NCBI GenBank assembly: GCA_016271365.2
Contig: JADMNL010000023.1
Span: forward strand, 607,256,001-607,320,000
Direction: 5' to 3'
DNA: 64,000 nucleotides
Origin: Neoceratodus forsteri
Taxonomy: Eukaryota; Chordata; Ceratodontiformes; Ceratodontidae
The number at the start of each line of letters is the position of its first letter. The first letter of the stretch is position 1. The position numbers were made by a program, and so were the translations under genes. The notes under the pieces were generated by a model that saw nothing but the letters and a program-made list of their open reading frames with translations, did not search any database and had not been told where the DNA came from. Shown one piece after another: positions 24,326-34,644 of the stretch.

Positions 24326-25325
24326 CAATGGACCAAAGCAATCAACATTTGGAATTGACAAATGCTTGTTAATATATACATCAGTGATATAGCAGAAAGT
24401 CTAGAGGAGAAGATTGTGCCTATTTGCAGATAATATGAAAATATGCAATAGGGTGGACATCCCTGGGGGAGGTGGAGGCTATGAGGCAGGACCTGAAGAT
24501 TCTGGAGGAATGGTCAGAAACTTGACAACTGAAATTCAGTGCCAAAAGTGTGCTGTGACGCATCTGGTGTGCAAAACCCGTGAGCTGCTTACACTCTAGG
24601 AGGGAGGAAATCAAAAAACAGCAGGAAAGGGATCTGGGGATTATAGTATCAAGCAACCTTAAAGTTGGTAACCAGTATAGCAAGGCATTGGGGTAGGCAA
24701 ATGGAATGTTGGCATGCATTGGAAGGGCATAACTAGCAGGAGAGAGGTTCTGATGCCTCTTTGCAAAGCCATGGTGAGACCACACCTGGAGTTAGGGGTC
24801 CAGTTCTGGAGACTGCACCTATGCAAGGACATTGATGAGATGAAAAGGGTTCCGAGAAGAGCAACCAAGATGGTTCATGGTATGCAGGGGAAACCATATG
24901 AACAGAGGTGTAGGGAATTGGATCTGTTCTCACTGGAAACTAGAAGGGAGAAGGGGACATGACTGAAACCTTTAGAGACGTGAAGGGATCAATAAGGTGA
25001 AGGAGGGAACTTGTTCAGAAGGAAAGAGGTGGCTAAAAGTAGAGGGTGTAGCCTAAGATTGGAAGGTGGAAGATATTGAGGCAGCGTGAAGGGGCTGTTC
25101 TTCATGGAGAAAGTGGTGAAGGCCTGGAATAAACTACAGAAGAGGTGGTGGAAGCCAAAATGGTGGAGGGATTTTAGAGGGCATGGGACAGACATAACGG
25201 ATTAGGAAGTGAGGAGAAGGAGAGGGAGGGCCTGTAAGAGTGGAGATGAGTAGGGGAGAGTGGAAAGGGCAGACACGATGGGCGATGGGGTCCTTTTCTG
25301 CTGTCAGATTTCTGTGATTCTATGA

Positions 25326-25705
25326 TTTACTAAAATTTAGAAATTTCACATCTTTGAGTTGTCTCTGTGGAATTTTCTCATTACTAGTTAACCATATGAA
25401 GTGGGTAGAGCAGAGAGGACCAGAATAATTGTGTAAATCAGCAAGAAATGTCCCCTTCTTAGCTACCCTTAAAATTAGATACATATTATACTTGACCATT
25501 TGTCTACCTCTAGAAGTCTAGTTATAGCATGGAGTGACAGGAAGGATTTGCAGACTTTAAAATGCCTCAAGTAACAGGTAACTTTATAGAAGGAGGTTAT
25601 TTCACAATGACCCCTCCCCAAAAAACATTTTCAGTGTCCAGTATCTATTTAAGCACTGTAATAACTCGTTTATTCTATCCCTGGTCTATACTTACAGAAA
25701 ATTTG
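25326..25705. other. Spacer without recognised features
   Basis: AT-rich sequence between two oppositely oriented CR1 3' ends. Nothing recognised. Confidence 0.4.
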
Positions 25706-28237
25706 TAACAGGCAAGAACATACGAACATACAAACTTATGAATGTACCAGCAGAAACAGACCATCCGATCTATTTAAGTTTGTTTGAGTGTGCAGCTAGC
25801 ACCCCTAGCTTGCAGCTGCCCACCCTCCCTTTGTCATCCCACTGCCACCCCCACCTCCCCACCCTCAGTCTGCCCTGTTCCCTGTCCCATGCCGTTTTGA
25901 AGCTGTTCACAGATTTACATGATACCACCAATTCTGCTAGTGCATTCTATTTTGCTACCACCTCTCTGTGAAATAGTGTCTCCTCATTTACCTTCTAAAT
26001 CTTCCCTCTATTCTTAGCCCATGCCCCTGGTGTCATTCCTCCTTAGCTTAAAACCCCATCTGCCCCATCCTGATTGATTCCTCTCAGATATTTGAATGTC
26101 TCTATCATGTCCTCCCTGTCCCTTCTATCTTCCAGGGTGTACATATTCAGGTCTCCCAGCCTGCTCTCATAGTCTCTCCCTCCATTCCATATATCACTTT
26201 GTTGCCCTCTTCTGCACCCTTCCATTAGCCTGTTATCATGCTTTAAGTATGGCCTCCAGAACTGCACACAGTACTCTAAGGTGCAGCCATACCAGTGACC
26301 TGTAGAGGGGCAAGATCACCTCTCTTCATCTGGATGAAATCCCTCGCTATGCACCCAGTATTTTGTTCACTTTGCAGCTGCTCCCTGCTCTGAACAGTGT
26401 TGTTCATGGTCCCTGTTATTATTACCCCTAGGTCCTTCTCCTCCTCAGTGATTCCTCCCAGCTTATCCCCCAAGTCAGTATTCTGTCCTGTGTCCTTTAA
26501 CCCAAAGTACATAACCTTACATCTTTAGCTGCCACCTCTCTGACCACACCTCTAGCTTGCTTAGGTCCTCCTGCAGCTGCTTCCATCCTCCCTCCATCCA
26601 CCACTGTTTCGATTTTGGTGTCATCAATGAACAGACTTACCTTGCTCACCACCCCATATGCAATGTCTGATAAGAAGAGCCCAAATAATACTGGCACCAA
26701 CACAGAGTCCTGTGGCACCCCACTCATCACCGATCTTGGAATTGAGAGCTCCCTCTCACAATCACCCATTGCAGCCTCCCGCTCAGCCAGCTTGTAATCC
26801 AGTTCATCATTTTGCCCCTACCCCACACCAGTTAGTGCCCCCAAGCTGCCCATGAGGCACTGAATTGAAGGCCTTTCTGAAGTCCAAGTAAAGAACATCC
26901 ACCGCATGACCCTTATCCAGCTCACCTATCACCCAGTCAAAATAACGTATAAAGTTGGTTTGACAAGACTTCACTGAAATGAGCCCATGCTGCCTCACAT
27001 CCTGGAGGCCATTGTCCTCCAGGTACAATACCAGTCTTTTCTTTATATAATTTCCATCATTTGCACACTATGGAGGTGAAACTTACTGGACGATAATTAC
27101 CCAGTTCATCCCTTGGTCTGCTCTTTTTGTAATGGTACTACATGTGCCATCCTTTAGTCCAGTGGCACACATCCTGACTCCAGTGAGGTGCTGCACAGAT
27201 CCACCAGCAGCTCTGCCAACACCTCCGCCATCTCCCCCAGCACCCTGGGGTGGATACCATCTGACCCTGGTGCTGTGTCTGCCTTCAGTGCCTCAGTCAC
27301 TCTAGGACTCCATTTGCCTCAATTCTTTCATCTGTTGACTCTTCTCCCTGTCCCCACTCTCCCAGCCCATAGTGGTAGTGGTCCCCCTTTCTTCCGTGAA
27401 CACTGAGCAAGAGTATTAATTCAGTGCTTCAGTCTGCTCTTACCCTTTTCCGTACTCCCACCCCTTTTTATCCTCAGTATTTTCTCCTTGCACTTCCTTT
27501 TCTCCCTGATGTATCTGAAAAGTCTTCTCCTTCCCATTAATTCCCTGTGCTAATCTCAGCTCCTTTGGGCCTTGGCTTCTCTCACTTTTCTGGTAACCTC
27601 CAAGGACCATCTTGCATACTTCTCCCTGTCCACTTCCTTCCTCATCCTCCTGTATGTCTGGTGTGCCTCTCATTTTGCTCTCACCACCTCCACTACCTTG
27701 CTGTTTAGCCAGCATGGCTTTCTTGCTCTGCTCTATTTTTCTGTGTCTTGGTGCAGGCTTCTGTTACCTCTGTAATCCCCATTTAATAATATCCCATTTC
27801 TGCTCTGCATCCATCTCCTGCCTTATAGCCTCCAGTTTCCTTTCAGTACTTCCTGCATCCTCCCAAAGTCCACCCCTGATATTTACCACCCAAGTAACTG
27901 ATTTCTCTGGCTCCTGCACATCATGATATTAAACCACACCGCTTGGTGATCGCTGTTCACTAGTGGATCCTCCACCTTTATTTCCTTACTGTCTCCCCAT
28001 TCAACAATACCAGATCTAAAGTGTTCTTTAGCCTAGCAGGTACACTAACCATCTGTGTCAGGAGACCCTCCTGATCACGTCCATGAGCACTTTCTCCCTA
28101 GCACTGGAGGTGGCGGAATGCTCCAGTCAACCCCAGCAAGTTGAAATGCCCCATGATGACCACCTTCCCTTTTCTACATACCTTTCTGATTTGTCCCACT
28201 AATTCCCTGTCAAGCTCCTCAGACTGGGAAGGAACAC
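25706..28237 (-). mobile_element. CR1-clade LINE (-), 5'-truncated
   Basis: The 3' end is at 25706-25745, with a (TATGTTCG)n-type terminus read on the minus strand. Upstream come the thumb (26267-26043), SLFIDDTKIE in place of FADD (within 26769-26497) and PRSVMSGVPQDSVLVPVLF. VLYLDFRKAFNSVPHG follows near 26905-26850, and then the fingers and linker to about 27720. The endonuclease C-terminus (EGLLTQMVSVPARLKNTLDL) is near 28070-28000. It is truncated within the endonuclease near 28237, almost the same place as the related copy starting at 3575. Frameshifts throughout. The 3' UTR closely matches the copy at 3532-5950. Confidence 0.8.
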
Positions 28238-28464
28238 TGAGTTAAGATTTGTTTCTAGGTGCAACCTGGGGAGGGGCACAGGAGATAAATACATTGGTAA
28301 AGTGTAATTATGTTAACAAAATAATATAGAGGCAGGTAGGCACCACCAAGGCAAAATAAACAATAGGATGATACATGCAATAGTGCAATGAAATTAAGAG
28401 TCAGACAGTGCTGACAATCCATGCAGGATGTGCTAAGAGAAATGTCCTGACAAAGAATGTAGAT

Positions 28465-28490
28465 TATATATATATATATATATATATATA
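28465..28490. repeat. (TA)n microsatellite
   Basis: Uninterrupted TA dinucleotide run of about 26 bp. Confidence 0.95.
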
Positions 28491-29491
28491 AGTTGTATGA
28501 AATCATTAGTTTGAGGAACATTATCAATCTGAATGATAACTTCAATCAACATATAACCACCCAGTCCCTGGGTTACTAGAGAATCCCTCAGTATCAGTGC
28601 TAGGCAAGGAGAGGCAGCTGGTGATTAACTAGTTAAATGGGTTTTCACCTGCTCACTCTTCTGTTTACTTGGCTTCAGCTGAGATGGAGGTGATGAGCTC
28701 ATTTGGAACTCTCTCAGCAGCATAAGCCTTGGCCAGATATGAGAAGGGAGTTTAGAATGTTGAGACGAGAGTCAGTGTGAGGCAATAGTTGGAAGTAGCA
28801 GCAGTTGGAGGAGTGAGAACTGCTCAGCTGAGGGATCTGAGTCGAGAGCCCTGCATTCTCACCCTAGTCCTGGTAATTCTCCAGTTTGCCAACAGAAGTG
28901 GTAGAAACTGTTGTCACAGCAGGATTTCTTATTTTATCCCCGGAGGGGTGAAAGGATGCTAGTGGATTGATCCAAGGAGCAATCCCCTTTGATACAGGAT
29001 GTTTGAAGTTGCTTGAAATGTCTAACACTGAGTAGGATCTGACTTTGCTACAGAAAGTAAGTACCTGTGCTGTTGTGTTCTCTGGCTAAAATGGAAAGGC
29101 ACAACTTTTCTGTGAATTCAGAAGTGTAAGGCTGTCCTAATTTAAAGTTGTCTGAATTGTGTGATGTCCAGAGGTATGACTATATCACATTGTTTAGGAC
29201 TTTAGTTTTTCCACTACCAGTATAGTGATATAAATGCTGGATGCCAAAGTTTCATTCAATAAGCATTTTCCAAAGTATATTTCTGAATGTTTAAAGTGTG
29301 ACTGAAAGAATGGCTGAGTATGAATCTGGGAGCAAAGGGTGGGCAGACCCCATCTGGAGTAACCAGTTCAGGACTACAGGTTCAGTAAGGGCACCTGGTT
29401 ACTTTAGACATAGGGCCAATGTCTGAAGAGGATTTTACCCCTGAAGTGGGATACAGTTTCTTCTCTGGTTATGAGGAATGGTGCTAGTTCT

Positions 29492-29665
29492 TAGCAACAT
29501 GTGTGTTCGGTTGTGGCCAGTGCCACTAGAAGCAATATTCAATGTCCTACCACATGTGGGAATCAAAGTACAAGTGTACTGTTAGCAAATGTGTTTTCAG
29601 TTGTGGCCAGTGCCACTGGAAGAAATGTCCTATGTCCCATGCTATATGGGAATACAAGTGCAAGA
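29492..29665. repeat. Short tandem duplication, 85-90 bp unit
   Basis: GTTGTGGCCAGTGCCACT(A/G)GAAG appears near 29510 and 29599. In each copy it is followed by ATGTCC(T/C)A and ATGGGAAT-type sequence. Reading frames across it give Cys-rich peptides, but these derive from duplication and are not convincing zinc fingers. Confidence 0.6.
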
Positions 29666-30803
29666 TTTTCTATGTCCTACAGTGTGGAATACAAAGACAT
29701 ACAGATACAGTCAATTTGTTGTTCTGCAAATTCTAGTACCACGTTGTGTAAACCTTGGGGTCCACTTGCTTTAGAGAACATTTTATGGAATAAAGTCATA
29801 CTCTAGAGCCCCACTATGGTCTGAACAGTTATGTTATTGCTTTCTCTGAGGAGTTACAGGGTACCCCTCCAGAAGTTGGGTCTAGCATATTCCTAGCAAA
29901 AGTTATTTCCCCAGGACCTGGTTTTGTAAATACCAATTAGGTTTTATTGCTTTTGTACACCCCACCCTTTGATCTCTAGAGGAATGAGCCTAGTATACAT
30001 TCCAAAAGCTAGGGGTGGTACCATTTTTCTAAGTGTTCTGAAGTTTGTGCCCAGAATGGGTGCCAGGTGTTGCTAACTGTAAAGTAACGAGCGGGGGTTA
30101 CAAACATAGAATTTATTACTTATTACTGGTATTTTAAAACTTTGAAAAATGAAAGCCTAAGTATATCTTTAATTTTCTATTTAACAGAACACTAATGTGC
30201 ACACCTAGAGTAATGGCTTTACTTTTCAAAAGGCTATTTCTATATGAAATGCTTCTCATTTTTCAAATAAAAGCTACTTTGTCGATCTTATTGAGAAACA
30301 CAGTTTCACATTCTAAATGCAACTCACAAGGCTTGAAAAATAAACAACTTGCTCGTGCACTAGTTTACTGGGTCATCACTGTCAGTGCCATTTTCAATCA
30401 AGGAGGAGCAGGAGGCGAGCCATGGGCGTAAGTTTAGCAAAACTAAAATACAATGTTTTAGCAAAAACTGAATTTCTGCCATTTGTGCTTAAATTGCAGA
30501 CCAGACAAGCTATCACTGTTCAAATAGATGGCAAAAGGCATCAGTTTACTGGAGGTAAAATTAAATCAACAAAAGTTGACAGTGCCCTTTAAAGGCAACT
30601 TTTGTGCTATATACTATATCAGTTTGGTCCACTCATTATTTAAAACGATGACTTCATACCTTACAAGCAAAACTAAATTATTTTGCGATTAATTGCCCAT
30701 CCAGGTATCCAGTCCTTGATTTACCTCTGTTCAGGTTCAATACTGTATTTTCATACTTCAAGTTTCCATTTTTTTGTTTTCCTGTAATTAAAATTAGGTG
30801 TAC

Positions 30804-31018
30804 CTCCTATCAAATGAGGGGCTCTCCTGGGATCACATGAGTGCTGTCCTTTCCAATAAGAAATCTGATGCGCTCATAAAAATCCTTGGAGGATGCTGGG
30901 AGAAGAGAGGTTGACCTTGTTGGATGAGGTCAAGAGGGTCAGGTGACCCCTGACAGAGGGACTAGAGTAGCAGTTGGCTTGATGGCAGCAATGGGGTCCA
31001 CACAGTCTGTCAGGCCAT
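30804..31018 (-). pseudogene. TENM1: Teneurin-1-like exon with intact splice sites but broken frame
   Basis: Read on the minus strand, an acceptor (TTTTTTAG at 31026-31019) precedes [G]AT GGC CTG, giving DGLTDCVDP. In shifted frames CCHQANCYSSP, then LCQGSPDPLDLIQQGQPLFS, then FYERIRFLIGKDSTHVIPGE and SFDRR follow. A donor GTACAC (30803-30798) closes the exon. This matches the teneurin segment between the last EGF repeat and the next extracellular domain. The NCYSSPLCQGSPDPLDLIQQ and SFDRR variants fit teneurin-1 better than teneurins 2-4, judged from memory of the family. Teneurins are large type II membrane adhesion proteins of neurons. The exon is 215 nt, where about 219 is expected, with some four small deletions. 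Either the assembly has indel errors in a real TENM1 exon, or this is a decayed copy. No other teneurin exon was found here. Confidence 0.75.
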
Positions 31019-32384
31019 CTAAAAAAGAGACAATGAACTCATAGCAATTTTATTTAAATGATACTATGTTGGCATCTTAATTCTAGCATTACATTAGTGT
31101 CTAATTCTACTAGCCTCAAAGAAAGATCAGATGCCAATTTCAGTTGTGATACATTTATTGGCAATTGATTGAGAATTAGGTGACATAGCTTGCTTATTGA
31201 AAGTTACAAACTCAATTAATTTTCATGATCTGCCTCTGCCCCTCCATTAGGGCAGACTAATAGATTAGAGTTTCCAAGAAAATGTACAGAGCAGTAATCA
31301 GTCTGAAGGTAAGCATCAGAACAGTTGTCTCTTGTATTTCCAAGTTATACAGTAGGAACAAGAACAATCCAACAAAGCAGGGTTCATATCTTGAATAGCC
31401 CATTTCTTTGTGTAAGATGTAAAGTGTAACTTGCTGTAGAGTCCTTTAACTGCACCTATCAGGGCAGTACCAGTAACACATTTTTCTATATAGTGGGTTT
31501 ACAGTAGGCGATTTTCCCTCTTAGCTGTTGCCCCGCTTGGGTTTCTATGGCAAGCTTCCTACCACTACAAATCCTTACCTTGTCTCAAGGGTCCTTCATG
31601 GTTTTCTCCAATGGCAGGGCCATCGGAGAGGTCCTCTTCCTTCTGTAACAGGATCTGGCATACAGGACAGGCATGGTCATGAAATCCAGGAGTGACAGTT
31701 CCTTCATGCTGGTGGCTGCCATTTTTGTTCCTCTGTGAAACATGACCTCCCATTGCCTGTCATTGCCCTCAGTATCATGAGCACACCAGTGATGGGTCTG
31801 TGCACATGCATGTGACCCCTGTGAGGGAGCATGCTGCCTGGCCAAGCAAATTGGGTCATTACAGTGGTAGAATGTGGCATGATCCCTCCCTGGGATGGGA
31901 CATGCTAACATCAATAGCACTCCTCAGCCCTGCTCGCTTCTATGCTAGCAACCCAAGTCCACTTCTGGACCCCATTCATCTATGTGTGTATAACACATTA
32001 TTTTGAGCCATTGGCTGACCCTGAGGTTAATGAATATTAATTCCTGATTATCACAAACAATGGATTATTCATTATTCAGGACCAAATAATCAATACTATG
32101 CAATGTTCAGAATTGCCCTATGTAGGAATAAAATAAATAAGTTAAAAATGTAAAAGCAAACAGTCCCCTGTTATCTACTGGGCCCCATTCATCCTTTGGC
32201 CAAAAACATAGAAGAAAACTTGCTTGTATCATGTGGCACCTATTCTTGATTGACATTGTCTTCTTTAACCCTTCCGTCTCCTCACCAGCCTACCCATGTT
32301 CTCCATAGGCAAAACCAAGTTAGTTTGCTTAATGTAATTTATTTCAAATCAGCTCTTACACACACCAAAATAAAGCCAAACTGA
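31019..32384. other. Unassigned sequence 5' of the teneurin-like exon
   Basis: AT-rich, intron-like. The only candidate is a weak exon-like stretch at 31579-31732. No LINE protein or tandem repeat was recognised. Confidence 0.35.
31579..31732 (-). other. Weak exon-like stretch bounded by splice-like sites
   Basis: On the minus strand, TTTCACAG (acceptor-like) precedes 154 nt that stay open in one frame and end at CAAG|GTAAGG, a near-consensus donor. The peptide contains HDHACPVCQILLQKEEDLSD, with a CPVC pair that looks zinc-binding but has no second pair. I do not recognise the family. The polypyrimidine tract is poor. It may be chance. Confidence 0.15.
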
Positions 32385-33095
32385 TATTAAAAAACTTGCA
32401 TACTTTCTATAACAGGCTTGGCAAAGCCCCAGTAACACTGGGGACAGTCTTGCAAAACTTAGGCTGGTACCAGCCCACTAAAGAAAAAATGCATAGCAAC
32501 TTAGATAATTATTTATATAATTCTGCAATAGGCTTGCAAAACCCCACAAACAGGTGGCACAAGCATGCATAACTGGCACTGACCCGCTCACTAAAGACAC
32601 ATGCCCAGTAAAAGGTTGCTTATATACATTCATTCATTCATTTAAATGTTTACCAGGAAGAGCACAGCTAACTGGTACTAGCTCATTTCAGATATGGCCT
32701 TGGGGAAGGAGGATGAGAGCAATGTAAGCAATAATCATGACAACAATGAATGCAGTGCAAAATAACAGAGGATAGTGTTACAACTGGGTTATATACTTCC
32801 TGCCTTGGCTCACCTAATACTGAGCATGGGCATGTAAAACTGACACGTGCACCCACCCAACTAAAGAAAATGCTTTCTAAATTAATCAATTGTTTATATG
32901 TTTTCTGCAAAGGGATGCACTAACAGTGAGCATGCCTGTGTAAAACTGGCACTGGCATCCCATCAATAAAGTAACAATACCTAGTAAAATGGTATATATG
33001 CTTTGTGCAATGGGCCGGAAAAGCTCCATTAACACTGGGCACGAGAATACAGTATTGATATTGGCACCACCTCAGCAAGGAAAATGAATAGCACA
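32385..33095. repeat. Degenerate minisatellite of about 105-115 bp units
   Basis: Units share AACTGGCAC, (A)CTAAAGA and TTATAT...TTCTGCAA/TAGGCTTGCAAA. The CTAAAG-like landmark occurs near 32477, 32590, 32860, 32965 and 33074. A segment of about 160 bp (32640-32800) interrupts the array. The units are old, and identity between them is moderate. Confidence 0.65.
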
Positions 33096-33754
33096 AATGT
33101 TGGTGGACTTTCAGAACACACTACATCTGCACAAACTATGATGCACACTGGACTGGTAATGCTGTCCGCTGTGATTGCACCTCACTGTTCATTTGTGAAT
33201 GTCCTGAATTACTATTGTAAATGTTTGCGTACCACCTATTTTTGCTGATTTTGTACCTCTTATCGTAAACCCTGCATAAAACTGTATAGTATTTATTATA
33301 TTCAACTTTGTATGCATGCCTTCTGTACCTGACTGCTGCAGCGTGTATTCCAGTCCTTGTAACCCCTCCCCAGTCACATCTGTAAACTACATTCCCACTG
33401 TATCTCCGTATGTTTACCTGGAGAAAGAATTTCCATAACTGCTGTATTGTAAATAAAATAAATAATGCAAGCAACTTAGAGGAAAGGCCACACCATCTAT
33501 CACAAGTGCTGGGATGGAATGGATCCAAGGTAGACTGCCAGGCCACTTGCTCTTATTTCTGGCTATGGACTCCCTCCCTCATACTGGCTAGACTCATTCC
33601 CCAGAGATCTGAGAGCAGTCTGTTCTGCCCAGCACTCCCACAGTGACCACTTTTGTTATTAAGAATACTGCGTTTGTATATATTTTTCAATTCTAACAAG
33701 ATAAATTAATGGGACTGAAAATGGGACTTTTAGTCTCAGAGGACCAACCGGTTA
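33096..33754. other. Spacer with a 136-codon frame of unknown origin
   Basis: A minus-strand frame (33546-33136) is open for 136 codons. It is Tyr/Arg-rich and lacks a recognisable domain. Chance in a compositionally biased stretch is likely. No splice context supports it. Confidence 0.25.
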
Positions 33755-34320
33755 CCAAAATTCAAGTTCAAGTTCAACTTTATTACAGGAAAACTCCATT
33801 GTGCAAGCTCATTTACAAGGAGGCCTTCAGCACATTTACAAGCAAAATAAGCATTACATATAGGAAATAACATAGCAACACATTAAGGAAACATTTACAG
33901 CTAAATACGTAATACACATAGGTAAAGGCATGACAATGCATTATGGCAATAAATAAACAAACAAACAAACAAATAAATACATAAGTAAGTAAGTACAGGA
34001 ACTGTCCTGCAAGGTCTCTACAGATTAGTTCTCCCAACTGCTGATGCATGAATACCTACTGTATGGGAGTAAGTTTTGATTACTCTGAGACTTTTTCGGT
34101 CCTTTTCCAAAGTGGTGCTGACTGTCTCCTTCACTCTGTGAAAGTTTTGTGCAACCTGTGGGAGTAATTCTTGTAACAGTGTTGGATAGGATGACACTGT
34201 TCTTTGTGCAGTGTTTTGTGAGTTGAACAATAGTTTGATTCTCTGTTCACTTAAGAGCTTTGTGTTTGGTTCACACGTAAACCGCTGTAAACCAAGGTCT
34301 GAAATTTCAGCCCCAGAGTA
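33755..34320 (-). mobile_element. L2-like LINE 3' end fragment (-)
   Basis: Minus-strand reading ends CATTTACAAGG-type UTR, then AATAAAGTTGAACTTGAACTTG, a (TTGAAC)n tail at 33757-33785. CAAGCTCATTTACAAGG is shared with the 3' UTR of the copy beginning at 34645. An (AAAC/AAAT)n tract lies at 33948-33982. No RT is present, so it is strongly 5' truncated. The upper boundary is uncertain. Confidence 0.6.
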
Positions 34321-34644
34321 CAATTTTGTTTAAAAATGCTGATACAGCCAAGAGTAACCTTTTGAATGTAAGATATCACCAGACATACAGCTCTAATAAT
34401 TTTTACATTCAAAACTAGGAGTTCAATGCACATTTGCAAAGTGCAGCACACAATGGGATTCAAACATCTGCCCTTTGTGCCATCACAATTTGGGGACTTA
34501 TACAAAAGTGTTTCTTAGTTGCAGGGAGATGTGTCCCTCCCATTACTAAACTGCAATGCAAATGAGTAGATCAGATTTTGTGGACATAAACTGTGTTTGC
34601 ATCCAGTAACATACTGGTTTGTGACACATATATAGTTATGCAAC
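34321..34644. other. Spacer between two L2 3' ends
   Basis: AT-rich, with no recognised features. Confidence 0.3.

Larger units (their letters stand above)
21237..24354. mobile_element. Satellite-bearing block inserted in a CR1 RT
   Basis: This about 3.1-kb block separates the two halves of one CR1. In order it contains a perfect hairpin (21505-21559), a degenerate minisatellite of roughly 60-100 bp (21570-21870), a 296-bp satellite (22140-23165) and a 140-bp satellite (23190-24325). It encodes nothing recognisable. Near its ends lie ATGTTGATTGC (21228-21238) and its exact complement GCAATCAACAT (24338-24348). ATGTTGATT on the left resembles ATGCTTGTT (24363-24371) on the right, a possible imperfect duplication. 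A non-autonomous transposon carrying tandem repeats would explain all this, but the type is unknown. Confidence 0.6.
20410..25325 (+). mobile_element. CR1-clade LINE (+), split by a 3.1-kb satellite block
   Basis: The left half (20410-21236) reads linker residues, then LYPRVLQELREE near 20679. TGCVPRDWRRADVKSLHKTG follows near 20755-20817, and YLDFNKTFITVLHRR is at 21026-21068. It ends at a degraded GMPQG...PPF palm motif. The right half (24355-25325) resumes with NIYISDIAESLEEKIV near 24369-24420 and then FADN in place of FADD (24423-24434). NMKICNRVD and the thumb (RPHLELGVQFW, 24775-24810) follow. The 3' UTR ends GGGCAGACACGATGGGCG...TTCTGTGATTCTATGATTT, the classic CR1 terminus. The two halves are collinear and meet inside one motif, so they are one copy. 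Same subfamily as 85-2170. Inactive. Confidence 0.8.
28238..30803. other. Non-LINE region, possibly TENM1 intron and old repeats
   Basis: The first part (28240-28460) resembles 54450-54620: AAGATT(T/C)(G/A)TTTC(T/C)AGG is followed by similar spacing of GGGGCA and TAAAGTGTA. This indicates a shared unnamed repeat. A (TA)n tract follows. The stretch 29492-29660 has two direct copies of an 85-90-bp unit. A GAGCGGGGGTTACA-like motif near 30090-30103 could be a solo LTR end, but no partner end was found. Confidence 0.35.

Noticed and set aside
29501..29806. Cys-rich frame resembling zinc fingers
   Set aside because: It arises from a two-copy duplication. No C2H2 linker or consistent Cys/His spacing.
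30090..30110. Possible solo LTR end (GGGGGTTACA)
   Set aside because: No matching start, no paired LTR, primer-binding site or duplication found.
30418..30436. GAGCCATGGGCGTAAG as start codon plus donor
   Set aside because: Too short and without a supported upstream or downstream exon.
33136..33546. 136-codon minus-strand frame
   Set aside because: No domain recognised and no splice sites framing it. Left as unassigned spacer.
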